64,000 bases of DNA from Blattamonas nauphoetae (Eukaryota; Preaxostyla; Oxymonadida): contig JARBJD010000187.1 in the NCBI GenBank assembly GCA_033064195.1, positions 1 through 64,000 of the forward strand, written 5' to 3'. Under the pieces are notes generated by a model. The model did not search any database. It was not told the DNA's origin and saw only the letters and a program-made list of their open reading frames with translations. Of the stretch, positions 1-10,029 are shown in pieces (position 1 is the first letter of the stretch; the number at the start of each line of letters is the position of its first letter). The position numbers and the translations under genes were made by a program.

Positions 1-750
1 CAGTCTGGGCCGAAGAGTACCTCAAACTGATTACCAGGTGGTATTGACTCTTTGTATTTGTCTTTCTGAGGAAGAACAAATTGGTAGTCGTGTTTGTGCT
101 TGGTTCGTTGTCGAGGTTCATCAGTGAAGATTCTTCGCCAGATTTGGAATCAGCAAGTGTGTCCGGTTCGATGTCTTCCTCGACGCCATGTTCTTCCTTG
201 GCCAATATTTTGTCTTCTGTTCATTCCTTTCTTCTCCGCTCTTTCTCTCGCTTGATCTTTTCGCGCCAGAGCAGGACCGACTCTTTTCTCTTCTTGTTGA
301 GGTATGGATGGCTGAAAGTGTTTGTCATGTATCCTTCGAGAACTTGGAGTAGGATGGCAGCTTCTTGGTTCATCTTCTTCCCAATTTTCAGCTTTCTTTC
401 GATCTTCGCGCTCCTATTGTGTCTCTTCAAATTCAGTGACTTTGGAATCAAGATCCCGAACTTTCTGAAGAAGAGCAATTAGCTCCTCCTCCTTTTTGCG
501 AAGAATATCTCTCATTTTATCGTTCCGAACGCCTTCTGTGTTTTTCGTTCTCCAGCTGAGTGAGGAAAGGCATATATCCCTTCGTTTGTGTTATCGAGTT
601 TCTGTGAGGCTTCGAGCAATTCATTGTGATATTTCTTTTCAAGTGTCTTGTTGTGGCAGGCTTGGAGCTGTTTCCTCTGTTCGTTCACGCGCTGTGTGAT
701 TTCCTCTTCCGTTTCTTGTGCCTTTTAGTATCCAACTCAGAGTAGTCTCT
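1..750 (-). pseudogene. Decayed coiled-coil gene, cut by the window edge
   Basis: Read on the minus strand, three consecutive stretches look like one charged, helical protein, but no single frame joins them. Around 730-555 the frame reads QETEEEITQRVNEQRKQLQ and on; around 515-430 it reads KKEEELIALLQKVRDLDSK, ending in an in-frame TAG; around 410-225 another frame reads MNQEAAILLQVLEGYMTN through a Lys/Glu-rich tail ending in TGA, after which the same frame stays protein-like (acidic, Ser-rich) to near 60. The heptad-like Leu/Glu/Lys pattern is what I see. A remnant of a host coiled-coil gene, with at least two frame breaks, is my inference. A multi-exon live gene is possible, but I could not find GT-AG pairs that repair all joins. 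Family unknown. Confidence 0.35.
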
Positions 751-1556
751 TTGTTCTCATTGGGGTTCAAAAGTTGATTAGGGGTAGTTCGCTATCCGTC
801 CGAAATTTGCTCCGATCTTGCTTGATACTCGGACAGCCAGCAGTTTTCGTTGTTGAGTCCGCCCAGCCAAGTCTCTTGTCCATCCACCCATCGTTAACGT
901 CATTTCTAAATGTGATTCCTCAAACTGCCTCCATATTCCAACAGATCCTGTCATCGTGAGATTGCAGTTCGAGATCTGATTACCCATTGATTAAGGTCAT
1001 AAAAATGACGCAGCACGACTAAGTAGGCATCATAATTGCCGACAACGTTCGTTACGGTTGTATATGGTGAGTAGGAACAGATCTGGAGCGTCATGAAGCA
1101 CTTTTAAGCTTTTGTTCTCACAAAGCTGTTCAGAAGAAGAGGAAGAATTGAAATTCGGGACATGGAGGAGTTTGATGCATTTGAGAGTGATTTGGCATTT
1201 CGAAAAGCGTGTATTTGCTTGGATCGCGAGTGAAAAGGAAATAATGGACCCATGCGATCGTATCACTCGAATCTTGCTTTATGTCGAAATATCAAACGGG
1301 CATCAAGTGAATTCATCACCGTTTCACTCAATGGCATGTCGCACAAGTCAATAATATCTTCTGTTGCAAGTTTGTTCTCCCTAAATTTCAAGCCGTTCCA
1401 GACCTGATTCAAAAAGAAGGTATCGACGAAATGGACTTTGTTTACAATAGAGAAGCAAAGACTGACATTAGGGATGTATTGTTTTGACGAGGGGGGACAA
1501 AATGACCCGGGATATAGATTGCATTAGCAATCCAACCATCTCGTCATCCACGGCCT
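751..1556. other. Intergenic, nothing recognised
   Basis: Only short frames (80 codons or fewer) on both strands, without motifs or convincing composition. A GC-rich, C/T-biased stretch begins near 1540 and grades into the minisatellite. Confidence 0.5.
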
Positions 1557-2330
1557 TCCACTCCCCTCGCCCGCTGATGGCTTCCACTCTCCTCGCCCGC
1601 AAATGGCCTCAGCCCCTCGCCCTCAATTGGCCTCAGCTCCCCTCGCTCGAAATTGGCTTCCACTCCCTCGCCCTCACACGCAATGCACTCCCTCCCCTTC
1701 AAACGCAATGCTCTCCCCTCCCCTTCAAACGCAATGCTCTCCCCTCCCCTTCAAACGCAATGCTCTCCCTCCCCTTTAAACGCAATGCTCTCCCCTCCCC
1801 TTCAAACGCAATGCTCTCCCCTCCCCTTCAAACGCAATGCTCTCCCCTCCCCTTCAAACGCAATGCTCTCCCCTCCCCTTTAAACGCAATGCTCTCCCCT
1901 CCCCTTCAAACGCAATGCTCTCCCTCCCCTTCAAACGCAATGCTCTCCCTCCCCTTCAAACGCAATGCTCTCCCCTCCCCTTCAAACGCAATGCTCTCCC
2001 CTCCCCTTCAAACGCAATGCTCTCCCCTCCCCTTCAAACGCAATGCTCTCCCCTCCCCTTCAAACGCAATGCTCTCCCCTCCCCTTCAAACGCAATGCTC
2101 TCCCTCCCCTTCAAACGCAATGCTCTCCCCTCCCCTTCAAACGCAATGCTCTCCCTCCCCTTCAAACGCAATGCTCTCCCCTCCCCTTTAAACGCAATGC
2201 TCTCCCTCCCCTTTAAACGCAATGCTCTCCCTCCCCTTTAAACGCAATGCTCTCCCCTCCCTTCAAACGCAATGCTCTCCTCCCCTTCAAACGCAATGCT
2301 CTCCCCTCCCCTTCAAACGCAATGCCTTCC
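1557..2330. repeat. C/T-rich minisatellite, 25-26 bp unit
   Basis: From about 1676 to 2330 the sequence is a tandem array of roughly 25 units with core CCCCTTCAAACGCAATGCTC. Units are 25 or 26 bp depending on CTCCC versus CTCCCC, and some carry TTTAAA instead of TTCAAA. Degenerate relatives (ctcgcccgcaaatggcctc type) precede it from about 1557. Because the unit length is not a multiple of three, all plus-strand frames stay open for long stretches and repeat SPPLQTQC, PLPFKRNA and LPSPSNAM in turn. These open frames are artefacts of the repeat. One strand is strongly pyrimidine-rich. Confidence 0.95.
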
Positions 2331-2459
2331 CATCAACTCAAACACTGTTCCATCCAAGCAGTTTCCTCCTCGGAAGGTTCGGATCTCCTCAACCAAATCG
2401 TCCCCACTCGCCACCCCATCTCATGTTTTTTCTACTGGACCTACGCCTAGTCCTGGAAA

Positions 2460-2719
2460 CACGAATTCATGATGATTGAACTGCCAGAAAGGAAGTCACC
2501 AACAAAGCTGCTCTCCCTCTCGCCGATCTGGTGACAGGAGTTGAAAATATTGCAACTTTTGCAGATTGCGAAAAAGAAATCGCACTCCTCCGAGAATATT
2601 CACCTAAAGTTGACATACTACCAGATCTCAGAATGTTGGAAATCGAAATCAACGGATTCAGAGACATTCCATCCTCACAAGTGGAGGAGGTCAACAATCG
2701 TACAACATACTTTGTATAA
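2460..2719 (+). pseudogene. Gene-like fragment, unknown
   Basis: A frame starting near 2480 without ATG reads LVTGVENIATFADC, then CEKEIALLREYSPKVDILPD and a short Leu/Ile-rich tail, and stops at 2717-2719. Composition is protein-like (amphipathic, acidic), unlike the shadow frames around it. No start codon, splice partner or domain is identifiable, so I treat it as an isolated exon or remnant. Not assignable to a family. Confidence 0.25.
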
Positions 2720-2784
2720 ACGTGCGAAGAACATCACCGGACTTATTGTGGAGTTCGAGAGCGGTTCAGACATCACTCCACCAC

Positions 2785-3249
2785 CCGTGTCTTGTTTGGG
2801 GTGCTACAGCAGGTGAAGAGGTATGATTTGGTCGACCAGCGGGTTATGTGGCCGATGGAGGAATCAGCACCGATCATAGCGGAGAACGAGCGCCGGACTC
2901 AAGCTGGGGAATGGTCAGAGTGGGAAACAGCAGAAATCAAGCAAATCACACAAGAAAAGCAGCAGCGATGGATAATGAGGAGGATAAAGAAGAAGAACAA
3001 TCTGAAATCCTTGCAGAAGACGACATTGAAGGTGAACAATCTGAAGAAGAACCATCGCCTGCTCCGACCAACCACAGAGCACTCGCATCTCGCCGAAACA
3101 CCTCCAGCCCCACCAAACACCCTCCCCAACCTCAGACACTCCCGCAACTCCCTATTTCTCCCCTCTCAACCCCTGTCGCCCTTTCTCCGATCCTCGCATT
3201 CGCCACCACTCCTGCACAACACCGCGTCATCAACAAAACTATGACATGA
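2785..3249 (+). pseudogene. Gene-like fragment with acidic and Pro-rich tail
   Basis: One frame (ATG near 2848) runs from a Gly/Asp-rich start through EEDKEEEQSEILAEDDIEG to a Pro/Ser/Thr-rich end that stops at 3247-3249. An overlapping frame gives a Lys/Gln-rich alternative. The acidic-then-proline-rich order resembles low-complexity linkers of the complete proteins in this window, but there is no domain. It may belong with the fragment just upstream (2460-2719); I could not show a splice joining them. Confidence 0.25.
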
Positions 3250-3454
3250 ATCCTCCCTCATATCCGATCGCTGTCATCCCTCACCTCACCTTGTCACACC
3301 TGAGATGCGTTTTGAACTTATTGTGGCTAGATCAGTTCCTCTGGTCCAACTTTTTCGACAGTTGTGGTTTTAAAGGGGGTAGAGGGACATACAATTTGTT
3401 TTGTTGATAAATCAGAGAAGAAATGTGTGAAATAGTCGAAAATTATGAACATAT

Positions 3455-3545
3455 TGACAGATCTGTGTGTATCCGACAGATCTGTGCGTATACCAAATTT
3501 AGATCTGTGTGTATACAAAATCAGATCTGTCTCTATACATACCCA
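3455..3545. repeat. Four degenerate AGATCTGTGTGTATAC copies
   Basis: The motif (A/C)AGATCTGTG(T/C)GTATAC occurs four times in about 90 bp, at roughly 20-bp spacing with 1-3 changes per copy, the last as AGATCTGTCTCTATAC. AT-rich spacer separates the copies. It could be a small tandem array or subterminal repeats of a lost element. Confidence 0.6.
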
Positions 3546-3559
3546 TCAATGGGCAGCAC

Positions 3560-3925
3560 CACGCGACGGCCACCATATCCACTTTCTGTGAACATCCGAT
3601 TATTGCTCGTGTTCTCTGCGAGCATGGATTTTTTGTCTCAGTTGTGGATGATCTCACAATGAATGGATATCAATCAACTTCGACGATGTTCTTGCTGCAT
3701 CTCAACCGCAATCATTGTGAAACAGGCCGGAAAGGGACACAAAAAGGATGGATGTGGAATGGAGTCAGGATGTGTCTGGATGAGGAAGGTTGGGAGGATG
3801 CGATGGAATCCTTCCTGTTTCAGCAGACGGACGATGTGCACAGTTACTATGAATTCAAAGTCCAAAACCAAACAAAATTCATGATGAGCATCTGTGGGGC
3901 TAATTTGGGAAGGATGAAAGGTTAG
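3560..3925 (+). pseudogene. C-terminal fragment of an unknown helical protein
   Basis: Part of an open frame ending at 3923-3925. It contains CEHPIIARVLCEHGFF, then GVRMCLDEEGWEDAMESFLF and a last segment ending SICGANLGRMKG before the stop. Hydrophobic/helical periodicity suggests the end of an ARM/HEAT-like protein. No start codon or upstream exon is convincing, and the preceding 100 bp is the short AGATCTGTG repeat, so a truncated copy of a dispersed gene family is the likeliest reading. The family assignment is an inference from texture only. Confidence 0.3.
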
Positions 3926-4127
3926 AGGGAATCGGATTCCATCCGCACCTTCACGTTGATTTTGGTTCGAAGGAGCGAATCAATCACATTCCGTTTTCAC
4001 AATCAGTTTCATTTCATTGATTGTTCTCATCTCACAAAACAACACATTAATCTTCTGTTTTCTCGTCACAACCACAGCCAATTGTCCCATGAGAGAGAAA
4101 AGTGATTGAAGGAGCGACAAAGGCGAG

Positions 4128-4709
4128 ATGAAATGGAAGAACGACGAATTACAAATTCATGAGAGGTCCCGTGCTCGAACTCAGATGACAGCTCCTCTTG
4201 TCGCTGTCACGCCTCTTCTCTTCGCGGAGAGATCCAAGTCCTGCATCTCAATCGTGAACAGGAATCGTGGTGTCACTGCAACTGACGAGTCTGTCTGGGC
4301 GGAAACGTGTGATAACAATAGTGACATTCCTGACGAAGCACGATCGGGTGTGATGACATTCGAGAAACAAGTCGAACCCAACTGGACTGATGAGACAGCA
4401 ACAGTTGTGTCTGAGATGAATGAAGAGGTTGTGTTCACTTCAATCAAGTTTGGGAGAGAATGCGAGAGAAGTCGTGGTCCACCATTTCTTGTTCGTTCCA
4501 ACAATCACGAATCGAACGAAGAACAATCCCAATCACACAAATCCCGTTTTCGTAGTCCTCCAAAAACGATGATTCTGACACTCCTCGAATCACACAGTCC
4601 AGCACTCCAAAACGAACCATCTCCATCACAACCCAAACACTGCCCACACTCACAAGTCTCTTCACAAACTCCAAGTGCACAGACACTTCTGCGGGAACTG
4701 GAGAACTGA
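4128..4709 (+). CDS. Hypothetical ORF, 193 codons, doubtful
   Basis: An uninterrupted ATG-to-TGA frame, Ser/Thr/Glu-rich in the first two thirds and Ser/Pro/His/Gln-rich at the end (TLLESHSPALQNEPSPSQPK). There is no domain, signal peptide, membrane segment or recognisable repeat. The opposite strand is also fairly open across the interval, which weakens the case. It sits just left of a hAT-like element and right of a gene fragment. It may be a small real gene or chance. Confidence 0.25.
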   Translation: MKWKNDELQIHERSRARTQMTAPLVAVTPLLFAERSKSCISIVNRNRGVTATDESVWAETCDNNSDIPDEARSGVMTFEKQVEPNWTDETATVVSEMNEEVVFTSIKFGRECERSRGPPFLVRSNNHESNEEQSQSHKSRFRSPPKTMILTLLESHSPALQNEPSPSQPKHCPHSQVSSQTPSAQTLLRELEN

Positions 4710-5010
4710 AGAAATGATAGAAAGAACACGACACACAGCATCGTCCTGCACAAATCGGGAAATTTGGAACGCAGAAACACTGGAGAATCTGAAAGATGAA
4801 GAAGAGCCAAAAGTCAAACTGGAACGATTCAAATGTTGAGTCACCAACCCAAACAGGCAGATTCTGTTGCTCACATTCTGCACTTGGTTCGACAGAAATG
4901 TGAACATGGCTGTGGAGAGGTTTGTGACATCGAGAGAATTAAAGGAAGAGGTTGCAGGGAGGGAGTCTCGTCGGGTTCACACCAATCATCATCGGGAACA
5001 GACTAAGTTA

Positions 5011-7356
5011 CAGTGTTGTCGGGCCCTTTGATTTGACTTAAGTCACGAGAAAATGACTTAGATCGAAGTCACGGCTGGAAATGACTTCGTTCTAAGTCAC
5101 CGTCTTCCATAAGTGAATTTCTGAGAGAAAAATCGAGGATCACGGATGAAGTCATGAATATCAAGTATGAACAACTCTTTCACACAATCTTTTGGTAGAG
5201 ACACATCATTACAAACGAAAATAGAGACATGGAGCAGAGAGAAGTGCGGACAAAGCAGAACAAAACGTGACACAAGCCACAGCGACCATTCAGAAAATAG
5301 CCGTGATATAGTCAGAAAAAGGGGTTTTCCATCCGAGATGAGCACTCCACAGACGAGAGTCGGCGATTTGGGAATTTGATTAGTCATGAGAGAATCCGCC
5401 AGGATAAAAATTGTTGGATTGTTTTGTCGATCCATCGGAAGGTTGCTGACCAACGTGATGGAATCACCGAGAGATATGATGTAAAGAACAGGATATAAAG
5501 TCGAAAAGGAAACACTTCCATACCTGACAGTTCTAGAAGTGATTGAAAGAAAGAGACGTCGCAGATCACCATATTTTTGTGATGAAGACTAAAGAGCACT
5601 TTCTGACACTTCTAGTCAATCCCTCACAACTTTGTGAGTCATTTTCGTCAATTTGAATGTATCCCAATAGACACGGCAGTCCTGTTTGGACGGTGGGTAC
5701 TCTTCATCTTGGATTGCTGAAGTTGTTTGTGAGGCTGTACTGTGGATAGTTGATTCACCTCGTTGAGAATCTGTTTTTTGTTCGAGAGGAAGTCCTAACG
5801 GCGAACGTTTGAGATTCATTTCAAGATCACACCCATATAATTGAGTGAAAAGTGACAAATGACTTACTTTCGATGAAATTTGACTTAGTCTTAAGTCACT
5901 ATACCTGTGTGACAGGGTTTTTTTCGATGTCAAAATGTCAATATTTATTGTCTATGGGAATTGATCACAACATGATCTTGTCAAGCTCTAGGATTGTGCC
6001 CTGGGTAGTTTGAAACATGTTGAAATCTCATTTTCCTTCGATTTGGAAAGCCATTCCGGTAGAGACTGATGCGGTAGCGCATGATGAAAAATTCAAAACA
6101 ACACTGTAATGATGATGAAATGTGATTTTAAAACTCCTGAGTTGGATCAAACAATGTCAAAAAAGACAGAATAAGACCATGTGTCGAGATATATCCCAAA
6201 GAAGATGCCGAAGAGCAGGTTGATGATTGCATCGTGTGACAGGCGGATCGAGACTGAAGGGACAAGAGAGATGGTATGATTGGATCACAACAATCGCTGT
6301 TACATCATTGAAGAGTCGAGATCGGTTCACTGAGTCATGTGAAGCAAAAATCAACGTCGTCATGGTGAGGAGGGGAGATGTGGACTATAAACATAATGAA
6401 TGATGAAAGAATGTGAAATACAACTGAACAAGCAGGAATTTGGTTTGAATTTCTCTTTGCTTGCATATATCACTGGTTTTTGGTAAGATAGTGAGACTCG
6501 GTGTTCTGTGAAAGAACATGCTGATCAACGGGAAAATGATGAAGAAAAGTCATCAAAAAGAGCATACAGATCATGAGAATGACGGTTGAATGAACTTTCA
6601 GACCAATTAACTTGCAAATTCAAGAATCGAGGATGATGTTTTGACAAAGGCACATGTGGAATGGGGATTGAACAAATCTAGGTCTGCTTTTACAAAAGAA
6701 GGATGTCGATTCTGTGTGTACTTGTGTAAAAAAAAGCAAATTTGTGTCTTATGGTTCTGTTCTTTGCAGGTCGATGATTGAATTCAGATGATTGGGATCC
6801 GACTTGAGATCGGTGTGAGAGTGATGGCCAAAATCTGGAAGGCAACCATAATTATACTGTGAACAGGAAAGAAGCATACAGAATCATTCAAATCTCGTCG
6901 GATAGACACGGTAGGTCATCAAAAGATCGATTGTCGATACCAATAAGAGATTGTGTTAAGTTACAACTCACAACGCACTGATTGACAACGGGTTATCGAA
7001 GAAATCCGATAGAAGACGATAAATTGCCTTTTCAGCAACAGGATCAGGATCATCCCATGATTCACACATTTCACAAATGGTTTGAGTTAGAAGACAGTAA
7101 ATTGCACTGCGTGCCACATCAAACTGGATTAAAGTCATCCCACTGTCGGTTGTATTTCGAATGGACCTGATTATCGTCTTATTCAAGGAAAAGAAAAAAG
7201 ATCTCGAACCCACAAACAAAAAGTCCAATGTCATGGCAGTCAACGCTTTTTCTAAAAAACAGGTCTGTCATGTCAAGTCAGACAGGTATATAAGTCACGG
7301 AAAAAAAGTGAAAAGTAAGTCGAATGACTTGGATCTAAGTCATTCCGACAACCCTG
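5011..7356. mobile_element. hAT-like element, non-autonomous, host of a nested hAT
   Basis: The left end CAGTGTTGTCGG (5011) and the reverse complement of the right end, CAGGGTTGTCGG (to 7356), form terminal inverted repeats. They are bounded by identical 8-bp direct repeats CTAAGTTA at 5003-5010 and 7357-7364, as expected for a hAT target duplication. Subterminal copies of a palindrome-like motif (TGACTTAGATCnAAGTCA and variants) lie just inside both ends (5035-5100, 5850-5898, 7291-7345), also typical of hATs. Removing the nested element (5900-7290) and one copy of its 8-bp duplication leaves about 950 bp with no transposase. The right end abuts the acyl-CoA synthetase, whose ATG is 43 bp downstream. 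Confidence 0.85.
5900..7290. mobile_element. hAT-like element nested in the 5011-7356 element
   Basis: Left end TATACCTGTGTGACAGGG; reverse complement of the right end TATACCTGTCTGACTTGA. The 8-bp direct repeats TAAGTCAC flank it exactly (5892-5899 and 7291-7298). The target lies in a subterminal TTAAGTCAC motif of the outer element, so this insertion is the younger of the two. The 1391-bp body has only short frames and no transposase, so it would depend on an enzyme supplied elsewhere. Confidence 0.85.
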
Positions 7357-7399
7357 CTAAGTTAACTTGCGGCTTGATCAAATCTCGTTCATAGATTCG

Positions 7400-9958
7400 A
7401 TGGCATTTGTCAAACAACTCCTGCATAATGTTTGTATCTCTCCTCCAACCAAGCCGACGGAGACCGGAGTATATCGGAGAAACGGAACGGAGGAAGACTT
7501 CATTCACACAATAACCCCGGAAGTTGAGACTCTGAGCGATCTTTGGCAGTATTCAATGGAGGTACTCCTCAATCTTTCCCTTCTTTCTTTGTTTATTACT
7601 ATTATTCTTAGCGTAATGGTGACAAGAATTGTCTGGGATCACCATTCCTAAACGATCAGAGTGTCCTCGACTATAAATGGCAAACGTATAACGAAGTCTT
7701 CACCAGAATGAAAGCTCTCTCCTTGATTCTCCAACGCAATTTCCACCTTGAGAAGGCCGATCGTGTAGGAGTTTATGCTCACAATTGTGCTGAGTTGGTT
7801 ATCTCTTCAACTGCCGCCCAACTAACGTCACTTATTGCTGTGCCTCTCTACGATGCTGTACGTTCCTGTTTTCTCACGTATTTTGTAGTATGGACCTCAA
7901 TCTGCCGCGTTCATCGCCAACGATTCAGGAATGACAATCTGCTTCTGCACGACGAACAATTTGGATCCTCTTCTCGAAATGTGCAGCAGTGCAGAATGCA
8001 TAAAGAACATTGTTGTTTTCGACACGATTCAGATCATCGAAGCGTCAAGAAAGGCGAACTCACTCTCCTTCCCATCGCTGGAAGATATTCCCGAAGAGTT
8101 CAAACCAACAGAACCTGCCTCACCTGATGATCCCGCTCCTTTTGCGGTCTATCCAGTCACCTCACCGGAGAAAGAAGCACGTACAGTGAATCTTTACCGT
8201 TTTTCTGATCTTGAGAAATTCGGACAAGAAAAGTACAAAGAATACCTCTCCGAGAATGGTGGCGTGGATGGAGAGAGTGTTCGATCAGCTTTGACTGAGC
8301 AGGAGCCAACCGAAGGCGAACAATCCCCCAAAACAATTGTCCGAAAAGGAACGTCCTTCCTTGGCGGACTGATCGTCCCATCGAAAGAAGACATTAGTAC
8401 CATCATCTACACCTCAGGAACTACCAACCACCCAAAGGTATCCTGCCTTTTCCTTCATATCTGATTCCTTCTCCTCGTTCAGGGCGTTATACTCACTCAT
8501 GCCAACCTGATTGCGACCATTTGTTCCGCATATCATGGAGGCCTTCGTTTTAATTCCGATGATGTCCATTTATCTTTCTTGCCCCTCGCTCATTGCTTTG
8601 AGTGGGCTCTCCAAACACTTCTTCTTTTATCTGGTTTGTTCTTGATTTTCGTCTATTTCTGATTGTATTATTCCGTTTTAGGCTCATCGATTGCCTTTTT
8701 CCGAGGGAATGCTCGTCTCCTCATTGGGGATGCTGCGATCGTCAAACCAACGTTCTTTGTTGGCACTCCTCGTGTCTTCGAGCGTGTCAAACAAGCTATT
8801 GAGCAAAACATCCGCAACTCCAACTTTATCAAGCGTCAGATGTTCCATCTTGCTTTCAATCAACACCTCAACGCCATCCGACAAACTGCCGTCGAATACA
8901 AGAAACTGGAGGCAAAGGAGCGAGCAAAGCCCGGTGCTCCACAAACAGGCCCAATTGCTGTGCCTACTCCTAAAACTCCGACGACATTCCTCGATTCCCT
9001 CGTCCTTACTCAAACACAAAAGATTCTGGGTGGCCGTGTCCAGTGGATCTTCTCGCTTGGTGCTCCTCTCTCCCCAACACTCCAAGAATTCCTCTCTGTG
9101 GTGTTCCTCTGCCCTGTTGTGAGTGGATACGGCCTCACAGAAACCAGTGCTGGAAGCGCGTACGTTCCTGCTGGATATCCGCTTCATCTGTCCACTGTCG
9201 GCCCTCTCTGCACAGCGCAGGAGATGAAATTGGTCAGCGTGGAGGATATGAACTACTTTGCACAGCCTCCTCCAGGCACGGATCCGGAGAATTACAGCCC
9301 ACAAGGAGAGATCTATTTCCGAGGCCCAAATGTTTTCAAAGGATACTGGAAGAACGAGGAAGACACAAAAGAAGCTTTTGATGAGGATGGATGGTTCAAG
9401 ACAGGAGATGTTGGGATGATTGACTGTGCACCGAACACGTGCTCGTCTGGCCTCAACTACCTCCGCATCATCGACCGAAAGAAGAACATCTTCAAAATGA
9501 GCCAAGGCGAGTATATTCTTCCTGAGAACGTGGAAGCACAATACGAATCTGAATGCCCGCTCCTCGCTCAGATTTTTGTTTATGGTTCGCCGGTGGATTC
9601 CAAACTGATTTCTGTGGTTGTGCCAAACGAAGCCACTCTTGCGGAATGGTTGAAGGACGAGAAATTGGAGGGCCAGCTCACGAAGACAGAGGGTCAGACA
9701 CTCGCTCAGGCTGTCTGTGGAAATCCAGCTATTGCCGAGAAATTGAAGGCAGCTTATATGGCTTCCTTCGAGAAAACACTCACATCACAAAAGATGCCCC
9801 ATCTCCACCGAATTTGGGACGTGATCTTGGAACCCGAGCCGTGGTCTGTGGAGAATGGGTGCTTCTCCCCGACGATGAAACTGAAGCGATTTGTTCTTCG
9901 TCAGAAATACAATGCCCTGATTGAAGAATCCTACACGAAACTGTCGCAGAAATCTTAA
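7400..9958 (+). CDS. Long-chain acyl-CoA synthetase (AMP-binding), 5 exons
   Basis: Activates fatty acids: fatty acid + ATP + CoA to acyl-CoA + AMP + PPi, normally at ER or other membranes. Proposed exons 7400-7561, 7612-7857, 7889-8437, 8483-8633 and 8682-9958 give 794 aa; introns are 50, 31, 45 and 48 nt. Signature motifs are in order: LYDAYGPQSAAFIAND (about 134-149), the ATP-binding loop IIYTSGTTNHPK (308-319, with N where most family members have G), GYGLTETSAG (about 518), GWFKTGDVG (about 607) and IIDRKKNIFKMSQGEY (about 633). The protein is some 100 residues longer than usual because of a Pro/Glu-rich insert before the P-loop and a linker after exon 4. I used ATG 7400, which opens MAFVKQLLHN. 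No signal peptide is evident. Class assignment is confident; subclass is not. Confidence 0.93.
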
Positions 9959-10029
9959 TCACTCCACACTTCATCTTTGCGTTGATACCGATTAACTAGC
10001 CCTACCCAGGAAGTGTATGTATGTTCAGC

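Noticed and set aside
72-482. Plus-strand Ser/Phe/Leu-rich frame
   Set aside because: It is the antisense shadow of the better coiled-coil text on the minus strand.
1484-2480. Long repetitive open frames (up to 235 codons) in three plus-strand frames
   Set aside because: They arise from the minisatellite, whose units lack stops in any frame; the peptide phase changes with each 25- or 26-bp unit.
8684-9541. Minus-strand frame of 285 codons
   Set aside because: Antisense to the acyl-CoA synthetase catalytic core; it has no motif.
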